64,000 nt of DNA from Pleurodeles waltl (GCF_031143425.1 NC_090442.1:423787776-423851775); one strand, 5' to 3'; positions 41,524-54,395 are shown, numbered from the stretch's first letter. Numbers and translations are program-made. The notes: generated by a model from the sequence alone, not told the origin.

Positions 41524-42137
41524 GGCCCTGATTCTGACTATGGCGGGCGGCGGAGGCCGCCCACCATAGTCCCGCCGACAAATGACCGCACCGCGGTCAA
41601 AAGACCGCGGCGGCCATTCTTACATTTCCGCTGGGCCGGCGGGCGCTCTCCAAAAGAGCGCCCGCCGACCCAGCGGAAATGCCCCTGCAACGAGGATGCC
41701 GGCTCCGAATGGAGCCGGTGGAGTTGCAGGGGTGCGACGGGTGCAGTGGCACCCGTCGCGTATTTCAGTGTCTGCATGGCAGACACTGAAATACTTTGTG
41801 GGGCCCTCTTACGGGGGCCCCTGCAGTGCCCATGCCATGGGCATGGGCACTGCAGGGGCCCCCAGGGGCCCAGCGGCCCCCCCTACCGCCATCCTGTTCC
41901 TAGCGGGAGACCCGCCAGGAACAGGATGGCGGTAGGGGGTGTCAGAATCCTCATGGCGGCGGAGCGCGCTCCGCCGCCATGGAGGATTCTGTAGAGCTGT
42001 GGTAAACCGGCGGGAGACCGCTGGTTTACCCTTTCTGGCCGCGGCTGAACCGCCGCGGTCAGAATGCCCTTGGGAGCACCGCCAGCCTGTTGGCGGTGCT
42101 CCCGTGGTCGGTGGCCACCAGGGTCAGAATGACACCC
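41524..42137. mobile_element. Harbinger-like hairpin-chain element (614 bp)
   Basis: It starts GGCCCTGATTCTGAC and ends GTCAGAATGACACCC, flanked by the 3 bp duplication ACT (41521-41523, 42138-42140). Between the ends, nearly the whole element is a series of about a dozen adjacent inverted repeats, some perfect, e.g. CCGCGGTC/GACCGCGG (41591-41610), GTATTTCAGTGTCTGC/GCAGACACTGAAATAC (41760-41794) and CTGCAGTGCCCATGC/GCATGGGCACTGCAG (41821-41854). There is no coding frame. Confidence 0.88.
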
Positions 42138-42635
42138 ACTGTCTGTAAAAGACAGTGTGCTACCACATTATGCTTTTGTAAGATATTTATTAAAAGTGAG
42201 TGTTTAAGCATTAACTGAGAAACACTTCTGCACTGATGGCAATGCTATTAGTAAACTAGGAGGCAAGTGATGGATCATCTGTAGGCTATATGTGGGCGAG
42301 ATTCTTACCATACATGGAGCAAACATTTAGGGCCTGATTATAGGTTTGGCTGTCTCAGGACCACTATGTTCGCGGAGAAGACCATCCAACTAATGACCAG
42401 TCGGTATTCACAACAGATTTCACCATGGGCCAGATGTATCAAAAGAGTTTACCCATTCTGTTTCTATGGGAAAAAGCTTTAGTACGTATGGCCCCATGTT
42501 TCCACTGGACAGATTACGAGGTTACACACTGCCAAGATTTCCGCTGTGGTCGCACCACCACAGAAACCCAGGGGGAATCAAACTGCATAAAAGGAGACAC
42601 TCACCTTCAAGAAGCCATACTTGTTTGGAGCTGCC

Positions 42636-42715
42636 ATGGAACCTGAACTACACATCTTCCCACTGCTCCTGCTCGCCTAACAACTCTGGAATCTGCAACA
42701 ATAACGACAGCAACT
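42636..42715 (+). pseudogene. Transposase exon 1 remnant, copy 2
   Basis: MEPELHIFPLLLLA followed by a TAA corresponds to the MEPELQV... exon of copies 1 and 3. It ends at a GTAAGT donor after 80 nt (83 nt in the other copies). Confidence 0.65.
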
Positions 42716-44895
42716 GTAAGTACACACACCTACCTAATACTGTTATATATTGTCATTTTTGTACACTTACGCAACATACATTCAGAAAGGGGGTGCAAAG
42801 GCAACACTCACACGTAACAGCACATGAATACGCACACTCAGATACAGCCACACACACACTCGCAAATAAACAACAAGCACGCTATGACCAACAGATACAA
42901 GCGCCACAAACACACACAGGTACGCACAGAAACACTGTACAGACCCACATTCACATACTATCCCACAACACCACAACACATCACAACCAAAACACAACTG
43001 CACCATTTCCAATCTCATGGCAGGGACCTACAGGGGACACTACAGAGGGACGCATCACACATACATCACAGCGTAACACCAAGAGGCAAAAAAAATACAC
43101 ACAAATACACAACCATACTACTTACCGAACGACTTACACAGAACATCGTATCTAACATACCAAACATAAAACATGCACATGCACACAGTCAAAGCACACA
43201 AAGCCACACAACACACCCACAAACTTGTCTCAACACAAACATCACTCAATCCCAAGACCACAAAAAATCTTCAACATATAAATGTCCAACACACAAAACA
43301 TACCCTGCCACTTTCAGACAAAAGCACTGCACACAATCTCACATACTGGCTAAACAACACAGGTAGCCCAAGCAGCACACACACACACAGATACAGACAC
43401 ACAACTAATGTCAGCCAGGAACACATCCACACTAGGGAAAGATATGCATAACAAAGATTGAAGCAGGAAACCAACAACAGGTTGGTTCAAATTATAATTA
43501 GGAAAAACAACAAAGGCCATAGGCCAGTCCATAAATAAGAGTGCCAATGCACACAATGCACACATCTTTGCTGCCATGTAACCTCCAGAGGTAGGAGCAT
43601 CAAGGGGGCAGGCAGGCACCTCAGGGGTTATCAGGGAAGGGAGTGGCAGAGGAAGGGTTTGGGTTTAGGTTTTGGAGGGAGGCCTTTGGGTTCTGGTTTG
43701 GGACGGGGGTCTTGACTTCATCTTAGGTTTAGGGGAGGGTTGGGTTTTCTTAGGAGGGGTAGACTTCTTGGCAGTGGGAGGGGCATGGGTACTTGCAGGG
43801 GGTGCAAGGGAGGGCTTGGGGTAGAAGGGACGGGCTTGGAGAGGGGCACTCAATGTTTAAGAGTATCACGGGTGGGAGAGGAGTGGGGGAAAGTGCAAAC
43901 TCAGAAAGGAAAGATTTCTTACACACATGGGGACTTTCATGGCAAAAGGGTTTGGGTGTGGAGGGAGAGGGAGTGGTTGTCTGAGGTGTTGGTGTGGATG
44001 TCTTGGGTGCATGTTTGTGTGAGGTATGCTTGTGGGTGGGTGAGTGCTGGTGTTTACGTGTCTTGGGATGATGGGGGTGGATGTATTGGGGGATGCCATG
44101 GTGGGTGGGTGGGTGACTGTCTGCTGGGGTGGTGACTGCAGGTATAGTGAATGTGCTGCATGTAGGTGTGTCAGTGGTTGTGGTGTCTGTGGGTGTGGTG
44201 ACTATGGTGGATGTCTGAGGGTCTGCTGCGTGCTGTCTGTGGGCGGGATTGGTGTGGTGGCTGGATCAGCTAATGTTGGTATAGTGTCTGCAGATGCTGT
44301 CAGTGATGCTGGGGGTGGAGGGGTTATCAGGGCAGGTTGTGACTGTTGCTGTGTGTGCATCAAAATGTTGTTTGTGTGCATGCCAGTGGTGTGCCTTGTG
44401 GTGCTTGTGCTTGTCTGAGCTATCCTTGGATGTTGAGGTGGGTGCATGCTTGTCTGTCTGTCTGTGTGCTTTGGCTGGGTCTGCGAAGAGGGGTTTGGGA
44501 TTGGGAAGAGGTAGATGGAAGGGTGAGGGGACACAAAGGGTCAGTGTGGAGGCCAGAGCCTGAAAGGATCTCTGTAGGCCAACTAGTGCACCGTGAATGC
44601 CCTCCAAGACGCATTACTCTGTTGGACTTGAGTTGCCACTCGCTAGATGGCATTCACGATGGTCGACTAACCCACATAGATGGACCTCAGGAGGTCAATA
44701 GCCTCCTCACTAAGGGCAGCAGGGCTGACAGGGGCAGGGGCAGAGGTGCCTGCGGCACAGAAGACACCCACCCTCTTGGGTGAGTGGGCACGGGCAACTG
44801 GGTGGGGAACTACACGGACGGCGGTAGTAATAAGGGGGGTGGCAGACCTAGATGGTGCTGGGGTGGTCCCAGATGGGTCCGACACCAACACAGAG

Positions 44896-45084
44896 GGGGT
44901 TATTCCAACTTTGGAGGACGTGTTAATCCGTCCCAAAAGTGACGGAAATGTGACGGATTTACCACCAGCCGTATTACGAGTCCATTATATCCTATGGAAC
45001 TCGTAATACGGCTGGTGGTATATCCGTCACTTTACTGTCACTTTTGGGACGGATTAACACCTCCTCCAAAGTTGGAATAACCCC
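44896..45084. mobile_element. 189 bp fold-back (near-perfect palindromic) element
   Basis: It starts GGGGTTATTCCAACTTTGGA and ends with the inverse, TCCAAAGTTGGAATAACCCC. The arms run inward through AATCCGTCCCAAAAGTGAC and CCGTATTACGAGT to a centre at about 44985-44997 (CCATTATATCCTATGG). It is flanked by CAGAG on both sides (44891-44895, 45085-45089), a likely 5 bp TSD. It sits in exon 3 of the dead gene B. Confidence 0.85.
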
Positions 45085-46334
45085 CAGAGTGTCCACTGGA
45101 GGAGGATTCCACAGATGAAGATGTGGATCCTGTCTCCCCTGTGGCAGTCCCCTCACCTGCCAGGCCACTGGGTCCCTCATTATCAGTGGTATCAGCACTC
45201 CGGGTCCCGTGGTCAGCAGCTTCCCCACTCAGCTGTGCCCCATCTCATTTGCCTACCGATGCTGATGCTGAGAAATAGAGAGAAAGGTAGGGTCACCACA
45301 TTCTTTATATACACATACATTACACCACATATAACAGTAACATCACATCTATGTGTAAAACACCCCCATGTAGGAAACATTGTGAACCAACGTCATGTCA
45401 CAACAACATACTTCCCACAACCTTATATGACAACAATTTCAACCCAACATGAGCCTACTATCTGACCACTACATCACCATCCTATCAGTACAGCTAAAAC
45501 ACACACCATTCCTGCCCAAGATGATTTGTAAAATGTGTGTCCCTAAACAGAGCATCACTGTGAAACAACAAACCATCAATGGAAACCAGTGTTCATTTTT
45601 ATATCAAATTCATACCTACTCCAAATCTACACTTGCTCAGTCCATAACCAGATGTTCAATGAAAGTCACCTCATCACATTCCATGTTCTTAGCTATAACG
45701 TCTCTAAAGTGTGACTGTGTCTAAAACATTCACAATGGCAAATTACTCAGATGCATCTACACCATTTGGCATGTCCAAGTTTGAAGTATGATAGACTCCG
45801 AAACAATTTCTCCAGTACATGTCTCAACTGTGTTTTTGCAAGGTATTGCACAGATAATCAGAACCTACTCATTTTAGTCATTCTCACATAGAAAACAAAG
45901 ACATGTATAGCAATAGGGGTCTACATAGCACACAGGATGCAGCCAGAGGGAGCATGCCAACACCTTCAATATTATGGAAACCTATTGTGTGCATGAGGGC
46001 CACATACAATTCCACCAACCATGCTGAGTTGCAACCTCCAGATTACCTGATCAAATGATCAACATCAGCATCAACACTTCAGACTTGAGTCACCTTACAT
46101 CTTTGGAGTACAGCTACACTGATATAAACCACATCTACAGTAACCATGATTGACCCATACACCTAGAGTCCAGCAATTTGACTGACAACATATACCATTC
46201 CACCAACATGTAACTGTCAACTAAAACACCATCAACACTATGTAGCCATGGTTAAATGAGCTTATCCACACTAAAATACTTCAAAACATATTCAGAATAG
46301 CAAAAGTAAGTATACAACAAGCATTTTCAATGCA

Positions 46335-46745
46335 ACGGGTCTCGCATTTGTTCGAGTTAGATCTATTAGCGTTGTAAACTCCTAACAGGACTTTTCTTGC
46401 CACACAAATTAAAAGAAAAAAAAATGCAGCGCGATCGCGCTATGTAAACCCCAGCGCAATCACGCTCTGTGGAAAATAAACAGATAAGGTAGTCCGGAAA
46501 CCATGCTGAAAACATTGATCCTCGTATGTTTTCAGTAGTTTACCGGTGCTGTGTAGGTGGGCTAAACACCGGAAAAGGCATGACGTATGCATGCCTTTCA
46601 CAAATGAAAGTAAGCAGATTTTAAAAGGCAAGTCCACCAACCAATGAAAGTGACTGACGTGACATGGGTGTGGTTGGAAGCCCAAAGAGAGATTACTTCA
46701 GGGGACGGAGTGCTTTGCGCTCGCCCCTAAAAACTACATCTTAAA
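46335..46745. repeat. Possible dispersed short repeat in gene B intron 2 of copy 2
   Basis: A stretch of different composition contains GCAGCGCGATCGCGCTATG, then CAGCGCAATCACGCTCTG, and ends CTTTGCGCTCGCCCCTAAAAA. It has no counterpart in the much shorter equivalent intron of copies 1 and 3, so it may be an inserted short element. Family not identified. Confidence 0.25.
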
Positions 46746-49144
46746 TCTTACAAATGGAAGGAAGTACCAATGTGCACAAGATTTTGCCAAAATACAGTGA
46801 ATGTTGTACCTTTATAAGAGATGTCCTGCCCAATATAGGATGGACAAAATAAAATGGATAAGTGAATAGCAGGCTAGCCACTTACCTTTTCAATAAAACG
46901 TACATGGTACAGCTAGTCTGAACTCACATGTCTATGATATGTCTTGCACTAGGAATGTATAATTACCACCATGCTTTTCATCATGTAGGATGTCCACCCT
47001 GATCAAACATCACATTTTCCAATGTACAGTCCACACTTAACAGTGGGGACACCTTTTCAAACATCTGAGTGAGTGTAGCAAGTATGCCATTTAAACTATC
47101 CGAATGAGATAACACCCACACATGAAGTTGACATCTATTTCACAACTCAGGTATATTTGGCCTGTTTCTCACCTGTCAGAGCCTATGTTGCACAGAGGTC
47201 GATCCAGTAGAATAGGAATGGACTGAGACCAAAGAGATGGACAACTTACCAACAGGATATCTGGAGTATGGATAAGTAGGTGGGAAGGATGATACAGCAG
47301 GTTACACATATGTATAGCACTGTAGAGCCACACATAAGACAGCATCACATGTGCATCACCACATGCTGTCATACAATAGGCTTAACATAGGTGAGTTATA
47401 TTTCCCTATACACATTACCATGTCCACAGCTGTATATCAATGGTACCAACTGTTCTAAGGGTTCCTAGGAGACTCCTTACCTTTAGCACATTGTTACAGT
47501 TAAGATACTTACACATCAAACACTGAAATGGCAGAGGGATTTAAATGTCTGTGGTCAGTACTTACCCCCTCATGGCTGTTGTGCTGTCCTCAAACGCCCA
47601 TCCATCTCAGGGTAGGGCACTGCAAAAGTGCAGGCCATTAGGGGGGTCAAGGTCCAACACGCACCCCTCCTTTGTTGGGAGGACATCCCCAGCTTGGCCT
47701 CCGAGGTCTTCAGGGCCCAGCGTCTCAGGGCCTCCCATCACTTGCTACAGAGGGTGCTCCGCTGGCTGTGGACCCCCAGGGTCTGCACTTGCTTGGTGAT
47801 GGCATGCCAAATTCCCTTTTTTTGATGGGCGTTGACCTGCATGGATGACACAGACAAAAGGAGAAACTCATGTCCACGTGCACCATACCAACACAAGTGG
47901 TCAAAACACTTTAGTCACAGCAAGTAGGCAAACTTCCCATCCTCCAAATTCTCTATGTTCAAACATTCACAATTTAGCATCGTCAAGCAGCCCATGTGTG
48001 AAGTGGAGTGTCCCACACAACATGCATAATCACTACCTACAATTAACTACACACATATGAGCAGCAGACATCATTGTCCATAACATGGAGTGTCTACAGA
48101 AACATTTTTCACTACATCATTGTTGTCAGTATTGCAATCTATACTGTGTATGAATGAAGTTGCATAACACACCATCTACCATGTGACGTTACTGTATGTC
48201 TACTTATGCACACGTACACATTTCCTTACACCCAGACATGAGTTGTGAAACCTTCACTAATTCACATTTCATACAAACCATCATACACTCCAACTTTCAC
48301 ACAGTGGTATACCATTGGACTCACTTGCTCCTCTGGTATACCATATATCGGTTCATACAGGGGTAGGACCTCCTCAACAAACTTGTCCAGCTCTTCTGGG
48401 GTGAAGGCTGGGGCCCTATCACCTGCATTACCTGGCATGATAGCCCTCAGAGGCAGTACACATCAGCTCACGTAATAGAGGTCTTATGGCAACAGTGCCA
48501 GGCAGAAGATGGCAGTCACGCCCGCCAAATTACAGGACCATCACCTCCGGTGGACATCGCCATTGGGCCAAGTCAACCAAAGGCATCAATGTGTTCCATT
48601 GGCAATGTCCACTGCAGTTGTAACCGCCTACCGCCATGACGACATCCACAGTACAGTAGGTCAGGCAGCTGCCATTTTGATGCAATAATATGTATGGGAA
48701 AGTAGGGGAATCTGCTTCATTACCAATTCAGTATATTGTGCGAAATGTCAGTGAGTGATGCCTTCATGTTTAATAGTCTAATTGTGCATGTGAGTAGTAA
48801 AAGCTGTGGGACAGAGGGAATGGTGGAAATGGAAATGTACAACTATTCTCTACATCCTATGTGTGTGGGTAATGTAGCATAGGTGCAACAAGTATGTTTC
48901 ACATGTACACTAAGTTGTACTATCAAACACTGACAGTCACAGATAAGTATGCTTGTATAGTACATTAAAAGATTCAGTGAATGTGAACCAAGGGGAGTGT
49001 CATAGGATACATAGCAAGATGCTGTACTTCAGAAGTCATATGTTGTCTCTGGCAATGACAGCAGATATGTCTGACTTGTATATGAACATATTCATTATGT
49101 GTACATTGTAAGAGTCACCTAAAATCTATTTATTTTTACACATT

Positions 49145-50235
49145 GTTACCCAGGCATGAGGAGAGGAAGACAATCTCGAGTGTACTGGCACTAATAGACC
49201 TTCACACCATAGAGGACCGATATATTATACAGATCTATTGCCTGAGTAGGCAGACAATCATGAACCTTTGTGATCAGTTGGAGCCATATCTGATGCCTGC
49301 CATTTGCAATCCCAATAGCATATCTCTCATTGTTCAAATCATATCAGAGCTACACTTCCTGGCCACTGGATCTTTTCACAATACAGTGGCCCTAACTGTT
49401 GTTATGTCTCAGCCTGTGTTCAGTCTGGTTTTGAAGGATGTACTGTGTGCATTGTAGCACCTGGACAGTTAATCATGTTTCCCCAATGTGGAGATTTGGC
49501 CTATGTGAAGGCAGAGTTTTATGCAATGGGACATATTCCACATACACACAGATGGCACCCATGTGCCAATGAACAGGTATACAGGAACAGGAAACACTAC
49601 CACTCCATCAACGTCTACGTGGTATGTTTAGCAGCTGAGTACATTTCACAACTCTGTGCGAAGTATCCAGGATCAGTCCATGATTCCTTCATCATGCACA
49701 ACAGCAAAATCCCACTGCTGATGACATGACTCTACATAGAGAGTGCCTGGCTGGTTGTTAAGTCACATTTGACATGTGTGTTTGCTATGTTTCTCTCTTG
49801 CTATCACAAATGTGCATGTCCCAGATATATGTTTGTGTTGTTATACCTATTCCTTACTCAGGCTATCCAAACCATCCTTGGTTGTTAATGACAACGAGGT
49901 ACCCAACAATGCCAGGGGAAGTCTGCTACAATGAGGCCCACGGAAGGATGAGGTGTGTAGTTGAGCAGACTTTTGGGCTCCTGAAGGCAAGATTTTGCTG
50001 CCTGGATATATCTGGGGGTGCCCTCCTCTACTCACCCAACAAGGTATGACAAATAAGTGTTGCCTGCTGCATGCTCCACAACCTTGCCCTGGGATGTCAG
50101 ATACAATTCATACCAGATAAGGGGAGGCAGCAGAACCTGTGTGTGGAAATGCAGATTTGCCAAGTGATGATGAGCTAGATGAAGATGAAGATGGAGACTC
50201 CAGGGCAGATCTCATCAATCAGTACTTCAGCTGAC
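49145..50235 (+). pseudogene. Harbinger transposase main exon(s), copy 2
   Basis: After a TTGTTACCCAG acceptor, the HARBI1-like sequence is recognisable: TIEDRYIIQIYCLSRQTIM, ATGSFHNTVALTVVMSQPVF, NEQVYRNRKHYHSINVYVVC, YPGSVHDSFIMHNSKIP, then HGRMRCVVEQTFGLLKARF with the catalytic Glu. Frameshifts occur near 49460 and 49540. The second catalytic Asp codon appears as TAC (Tyr) near 49855. An intron of about 93 nt (about 49758-49850) lies at the position that is uninterrupted in copy 1. It ends with an acidic tail and QYFS near 50232. Confidence 0.78.
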
Positions 50236-51617
50236 TCAAGGTATGTGATGTCTTCTTGATGGTAAGATTACATTTTGTAACCTATAATTGATGGCTGGCA
50301 TGTCACCTTCTATCTAGCATCATCCATGAGGTCATAGATAGCTCTAACGCTAATCAGGTAGTTGTGGATGCAGTTTGTAATTTGGTATTGTGTACAGAAA
50401 AGAATGGTATACAGGGTCTTGATTTGTTACTGCACATGCAAAGTCACACTTGTGAAAATGACTTGTCAGAATGTATGTATGTTTACAACTATGTCCTATC
50501 CCTCTTCTCTGTCAGTCACAGATTTGCTGAGTTTCTGTTGGCTCTTCATCAGTGGCAAGTCACAGACAGTGTGAGAGGCAAATGGGAATTGCAGGCAGAC
50601 ATGAGAAGTGGACAAGGATGAAACAAGGTACTGATTGGCATGAGTATGTGGGGTGTATCTAATATGGCCAGTCTGTCAGGACACTGGGTGGAAGTGCATT
50701 TTCCCACCAGGAAGACCTGTTTGGTACTGGAAGTGGTCAAATGATGTCCTGTGTGTGTCCATATGTGCCTGACACGTGAAAATATTGAACCAGAGCCTCT
50801 ATCATCATAATGGTTTCTATTGTAAGTGACCTACCTGTAACATAGCTGTCGGTGTGCTCCCACTTTGCAGACCAATATGCATGTTTCTGTGGACTGACAT
50901 AGGTAAGTGGCAAGCCTACAGGTACATGAGCAATGTAAGTGAATAGTCCCTGGACTGGTGACATCAGTACTGATCTCAATAATGGGGTATGATTATTAGG
51001 AAGCTAAGGTATGGGTATGTGATAAAGCTTTACATGGTGTTACAATGGACCAATCTGAATGCTTCCTGGCTTGTAGAAAGACTGAGATGTCCCTAACCTC
51101 TCTATCCTATGGCTTAGTAGTGTATGACACATAAGCTGACAATCAGAAGTCACTAGCAGTACTATTCTATCTGCTGTTTGAAAATCTAGGAATAAATGTG
51201 TGGAGATGGAGAATACAGCTGTACTTGCTTCTGTCCATGTTACAAACCCAATGAAATGAGTCTCCTAGTGATAGAGTACACATGTTATGTCCATATCAAA
51301 AGTTGTACAATACAGAGGGACATATTGATACCATAGTTGGCATAGATGAAAGTTGTACTTGGTTGAGGAATGACACTTACACAGGACCTGTATTAAAGTG
51401 TTATTTATTTGGGAGTGCAAAATAATATGTGCAAAAAACACAAGGTTAACAGTGAAGGGTTCTGGCATGTTGGCTGAAATCATCAGGGTAGCTGCTACAC
51501 CGTTAGGAAACACAAGTCCAGTGTCCTTGCACCACAAGAAAATGGAGTTCGTTTTCAGAACAGTCAACAGGGTGTATCCGTGGCACACAAGGGGAACCAG
51601 TCAGGAGAGGTTTACTT

Positions 51618-53545
51618 CCTAGCAGTGGATTTGGTCTTGCCATCTGCTCCTCCTGGATGTCTGGGTGGACTCCATGTTTGTGTGGGGGTTCCTCTGCTAC
51701 AGAGTGTGGGGTATCTGAGGCATGCCCTTCACCTGGCAGGGACTCCATTCCACTAGCAGCCGCAGATGTTGAAGGGCCTGAAGGGTACTTACTAGTGGAA
51801 GAGGCCTGATGGTGTGTGGCAGACCTACTCAAGGTAGAATTAATGTCCCTCAGCACCCCAGGAATGGAAGCCAGGAGAGCATTTTGTGCCTGCAACTGCT
51901 GCACAACTTTCTGATGGTTGTCCCCATTCTTCCCACGCACCCTACCCCCCACGTGTCTGTGCTCCTGTCACAGTGTGCCCACTCCCAGTGGTGGCAGGAC
52001 CATCATTGTTAGGGGTGGCAGGGTGAGACTCAGGTACCTGTACTAGGGGGCACACAATAAATGAAAGTTCCATGGGACACAGGTTTGGATGTAAATGGTT
52101 GCCTGTGATGTTGATGCAACAGGGCTGGGAGGAGTCGCTGTGGGCAGGGTGAGGCTGACAGTTATTGACTGACCAGGTGTCCCTGATGGCCCAGCTTCGT
52201 CCTAAATGTCCACACATTCAGGGGCCTTGTTCTCACTGAGACCTTCAACCAGAAGGGTAGTAGCAGTCTCTGGTATGCTCTCCATGGTGGCAATGGCAAG
52301 GTTACCTGTGGGAGAATGGAACACAGAGTTGCAGTACGTGATAAACAAGTGATGTTTCATTTAGAGTATTAGTGATGTTGTGTGAGATGCACACAGTGCC
52401 TTAACATGATCCCCAGAAATGACAATGACAGCTACTGCAAAAGTTTACTTAGTACAACATGAGACTGTCATTTCAATACCATATACCATGCTTGAAGATG
52501 TTAAACTATGTTGGTAATCATTAGACTGCTAATAACATCTCCTGTTGTCTGACTATTGACCTTGATGTTCACCTTTGTTGCCTAGTGAAGTGTCTGGCAT
52601 GATACATGGCACAAAATAAAAAGCTGGACACTACACAATAGTGTCAGAGTAGGGACACAGTATGGGAGTAATCAATACACATTGACCTTTATCTGGATGT
52701 ACTGCATGTGAATCCACTTTGGCATCTAGATTTCTAGCCCAGGTGAGTATATTTTTATTTTAGGTGTATTTGTTTTAAGGGCAGTTTGACAGGGCACTCA
52801 GCAGTAGCTGTGTTTTGCATGCAATGATGGTGGGAGTGGGCCTTGGCATTGCTGTTATTACCATAAACTGCTTCACAGTTGGACACTCATGATGGGTTAG
52901 ATTGGTAGTTAGTTTCACATGCATGACAACTCACTTTTGGTGCACTGTTCAGGTTTTCATAATGGTGGGATATTGCCTTCTGGGAGTTGTAGTGCTATCA
53001 GTTCCCAGTACTTCACATGCCATTCCCAAGAGCTGTGGTGCCAGATGAATTTACTGGACAAATGGCATGACAGTGAGGGATATTATCACATTTGGACTGA
53101 GGGGTGGTGGGTGGTTTGTTAATTGAGGTGGGATAAGGTGGTGAGGGAGCATGCAGGAGAATACAATTGGTTGAAATGAATGTTGTGGTGACTTACCAGA
53201 CTCCACTCCCCCAGGTATTCCTATCAGGACCTCAGGATGCGGTATGTCCAAGACCTTCTTCTCCCAAGATGTGAAAGTAGGAGGAGGTAGTGGGGGCCCA
53301 CCGGCAGTCTTGAGTACTGCCAGCTGGTGCCTGGATGCTATGGAACGCATCTTCCCCTGGAGGTCGTTCCATCTCTTCCTGAGCCCCCCTTGTATATGGA
53401 TAGGTGCCTACATCATTGACCATGTCGACTATTCTTTACCACAACTCCATATTTCTGGCTGTTGATGTTTGCTGGACCTGTGCTCCGAATAGGTGTGGCT
53501 CTACTCTGACAATTTCATCCACGATGACCCTCAACTCATCATACA
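51618..53545 (-). pseudogene. Gene A remnant (NAIF1-like Myb), copy 2
   Basis: Exon 1 (about 53545-53197) retains DELRVIVDEIVRVEPHLFGA and later GEDAFHSIQAP and EEGLGHTAS in shifted frames. It has lost the MAPQRHPRF start and has a TAA replacing the residue after MELW. The GTAAGT donor is intact. Exon 2 (from 52305, acceptor CTCCCACAG) is Thr/Pro-rich and longer than in copy 1: a further frame at 51952-51503 contains KVVQQLQAQNALLASIPGVL, a coiled-coil-like end typical of longer Myb-like Harbinger proteins, which copy 1 lacks. Confidence 0.65.
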
Positions 53546-53939
53546 TGATACGTAGGTATTTTTGTGGGGGTAAAGATGGTCAGGTAGTGTTAAAGGAATA
53601 AGGCTGAAAAAAATTTAAGTGATGAGGTGTTGGTGTTGTGATGTGAGTGGGTGACAGTTGTTGTGTGTAAAAGTGAATTGTGTGTTGTGCAGGTGTGTGA
53701 TGTATGTGTGGTGAAATGTGTATAGGTGGCAAAGTATTTTATTTATAATTGTGGGATTGTTATTTCTTCTATATGGCTGTGTGGCGTTCTGGTTGCAAAG
53801 AATTGTGGGTTGTATAGGGGTGTATTTTATAGTGCAGTGTGTAGGTGTATCAGGTGTGTCTCTTGGCCTTTTCTTTTATTTTGACCACCGGGTGGGCCAG
53901 GTCTTGGGGGGGCTGGGGACTTAAAAAGGAGGGAGCTTT

Positions 53940-54395
53940 CAATGCCCACCGAGACCACCTCCTCCCCGGGGTGATGATATTGAGGTATGCAGGGGGCCCT
54001 TTGACCCCCGCACTCCGGGTACCACTACCTCCCTGGGGAAAAACAATACTTTCTAATGGGGAGGACCGGTACGGCCTCCCCGACAGCCCCAGGAACTACC
54101 ACCTCCTTGGGGCTAAAAATGAAATTCATGTGGGGTGGTCCCATGCGCCCCCACCCCCCTCCAAAGCCCTGGGTCTGCCACCTCCCGGGCCTAAATATGA
54201 AATTTATGAGGGGGCCTGCATGCCATCCCCACAGCCCTGGGGACTGCCACCTCCCCAGGACAATATTTGTCAATGAAGGGGGAACAGCGCCCTCCACAGC
54301 CCCGGGGACCGCTACCTCCACTGGGCTAAAATAGCATGAAGAAGGGGGTCCGTCCCTCCCTGGGGCTAATTCAAAGATTAGAGGGGTCGCGTGGC
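53940..54395. repeat. Minisatellite of about 62-65 bp units
   Basis: Degenerate tandem units share a CAGCCC(T/C)GGG(A/G)A core, then CTACCACCTCC or CTGCCACCTCC, GGGGCTAAA(A/T)ATGAAAT and a G-rich end. About six copies are visible. Open frames here are artefacts. Confidence 0.65.

Larger units (their letters stand above)
43665..48438 (-). pseudogene. Gene B remnant (Myb/SANT-like), copy 2
   Basis: Exon 1 (48438-48325, MPGNAGDRAPAFTPEELDKF...) is still an open 38-codon exon with a GTGAGT donor. Exon 2 (47836-47566) keeps the exact 271 nt length and both splice sites but has in-frame stops, one replacing the RKRW motif region. Exon 3 begins near 45267 after TTTCTCAG. It retains PVSPAALSEEAIDLLRSI near 44700, the EGIHGALVGLQRSFQALAS stretch near 44560 and a Pro/Lys-rich tail down to about 43665, but is broken by stops, frame changes and the fold-back insertion at 44896-45084. 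Confidence 0.72.
42331..53858 (+). mobile_element. Harbinger DNA transposon, copy 2 (old, degraded)
   Basis: It begins GGCCTGATTATAGGTTTGGC, a diverged form of the family terminus, and contains the same genes in the same order and orientation as copy 1. Homology to the right side of copy 1 fades near 53858; no clear right terminus was found. Interrupting stops, frameshifts and a 189 bp insertion show that it is inactive. It is less GC-rich than copy 1 and many CpGs of copy 1 are absent, consistent with age or a different subfamily. Confidence 0.75.
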
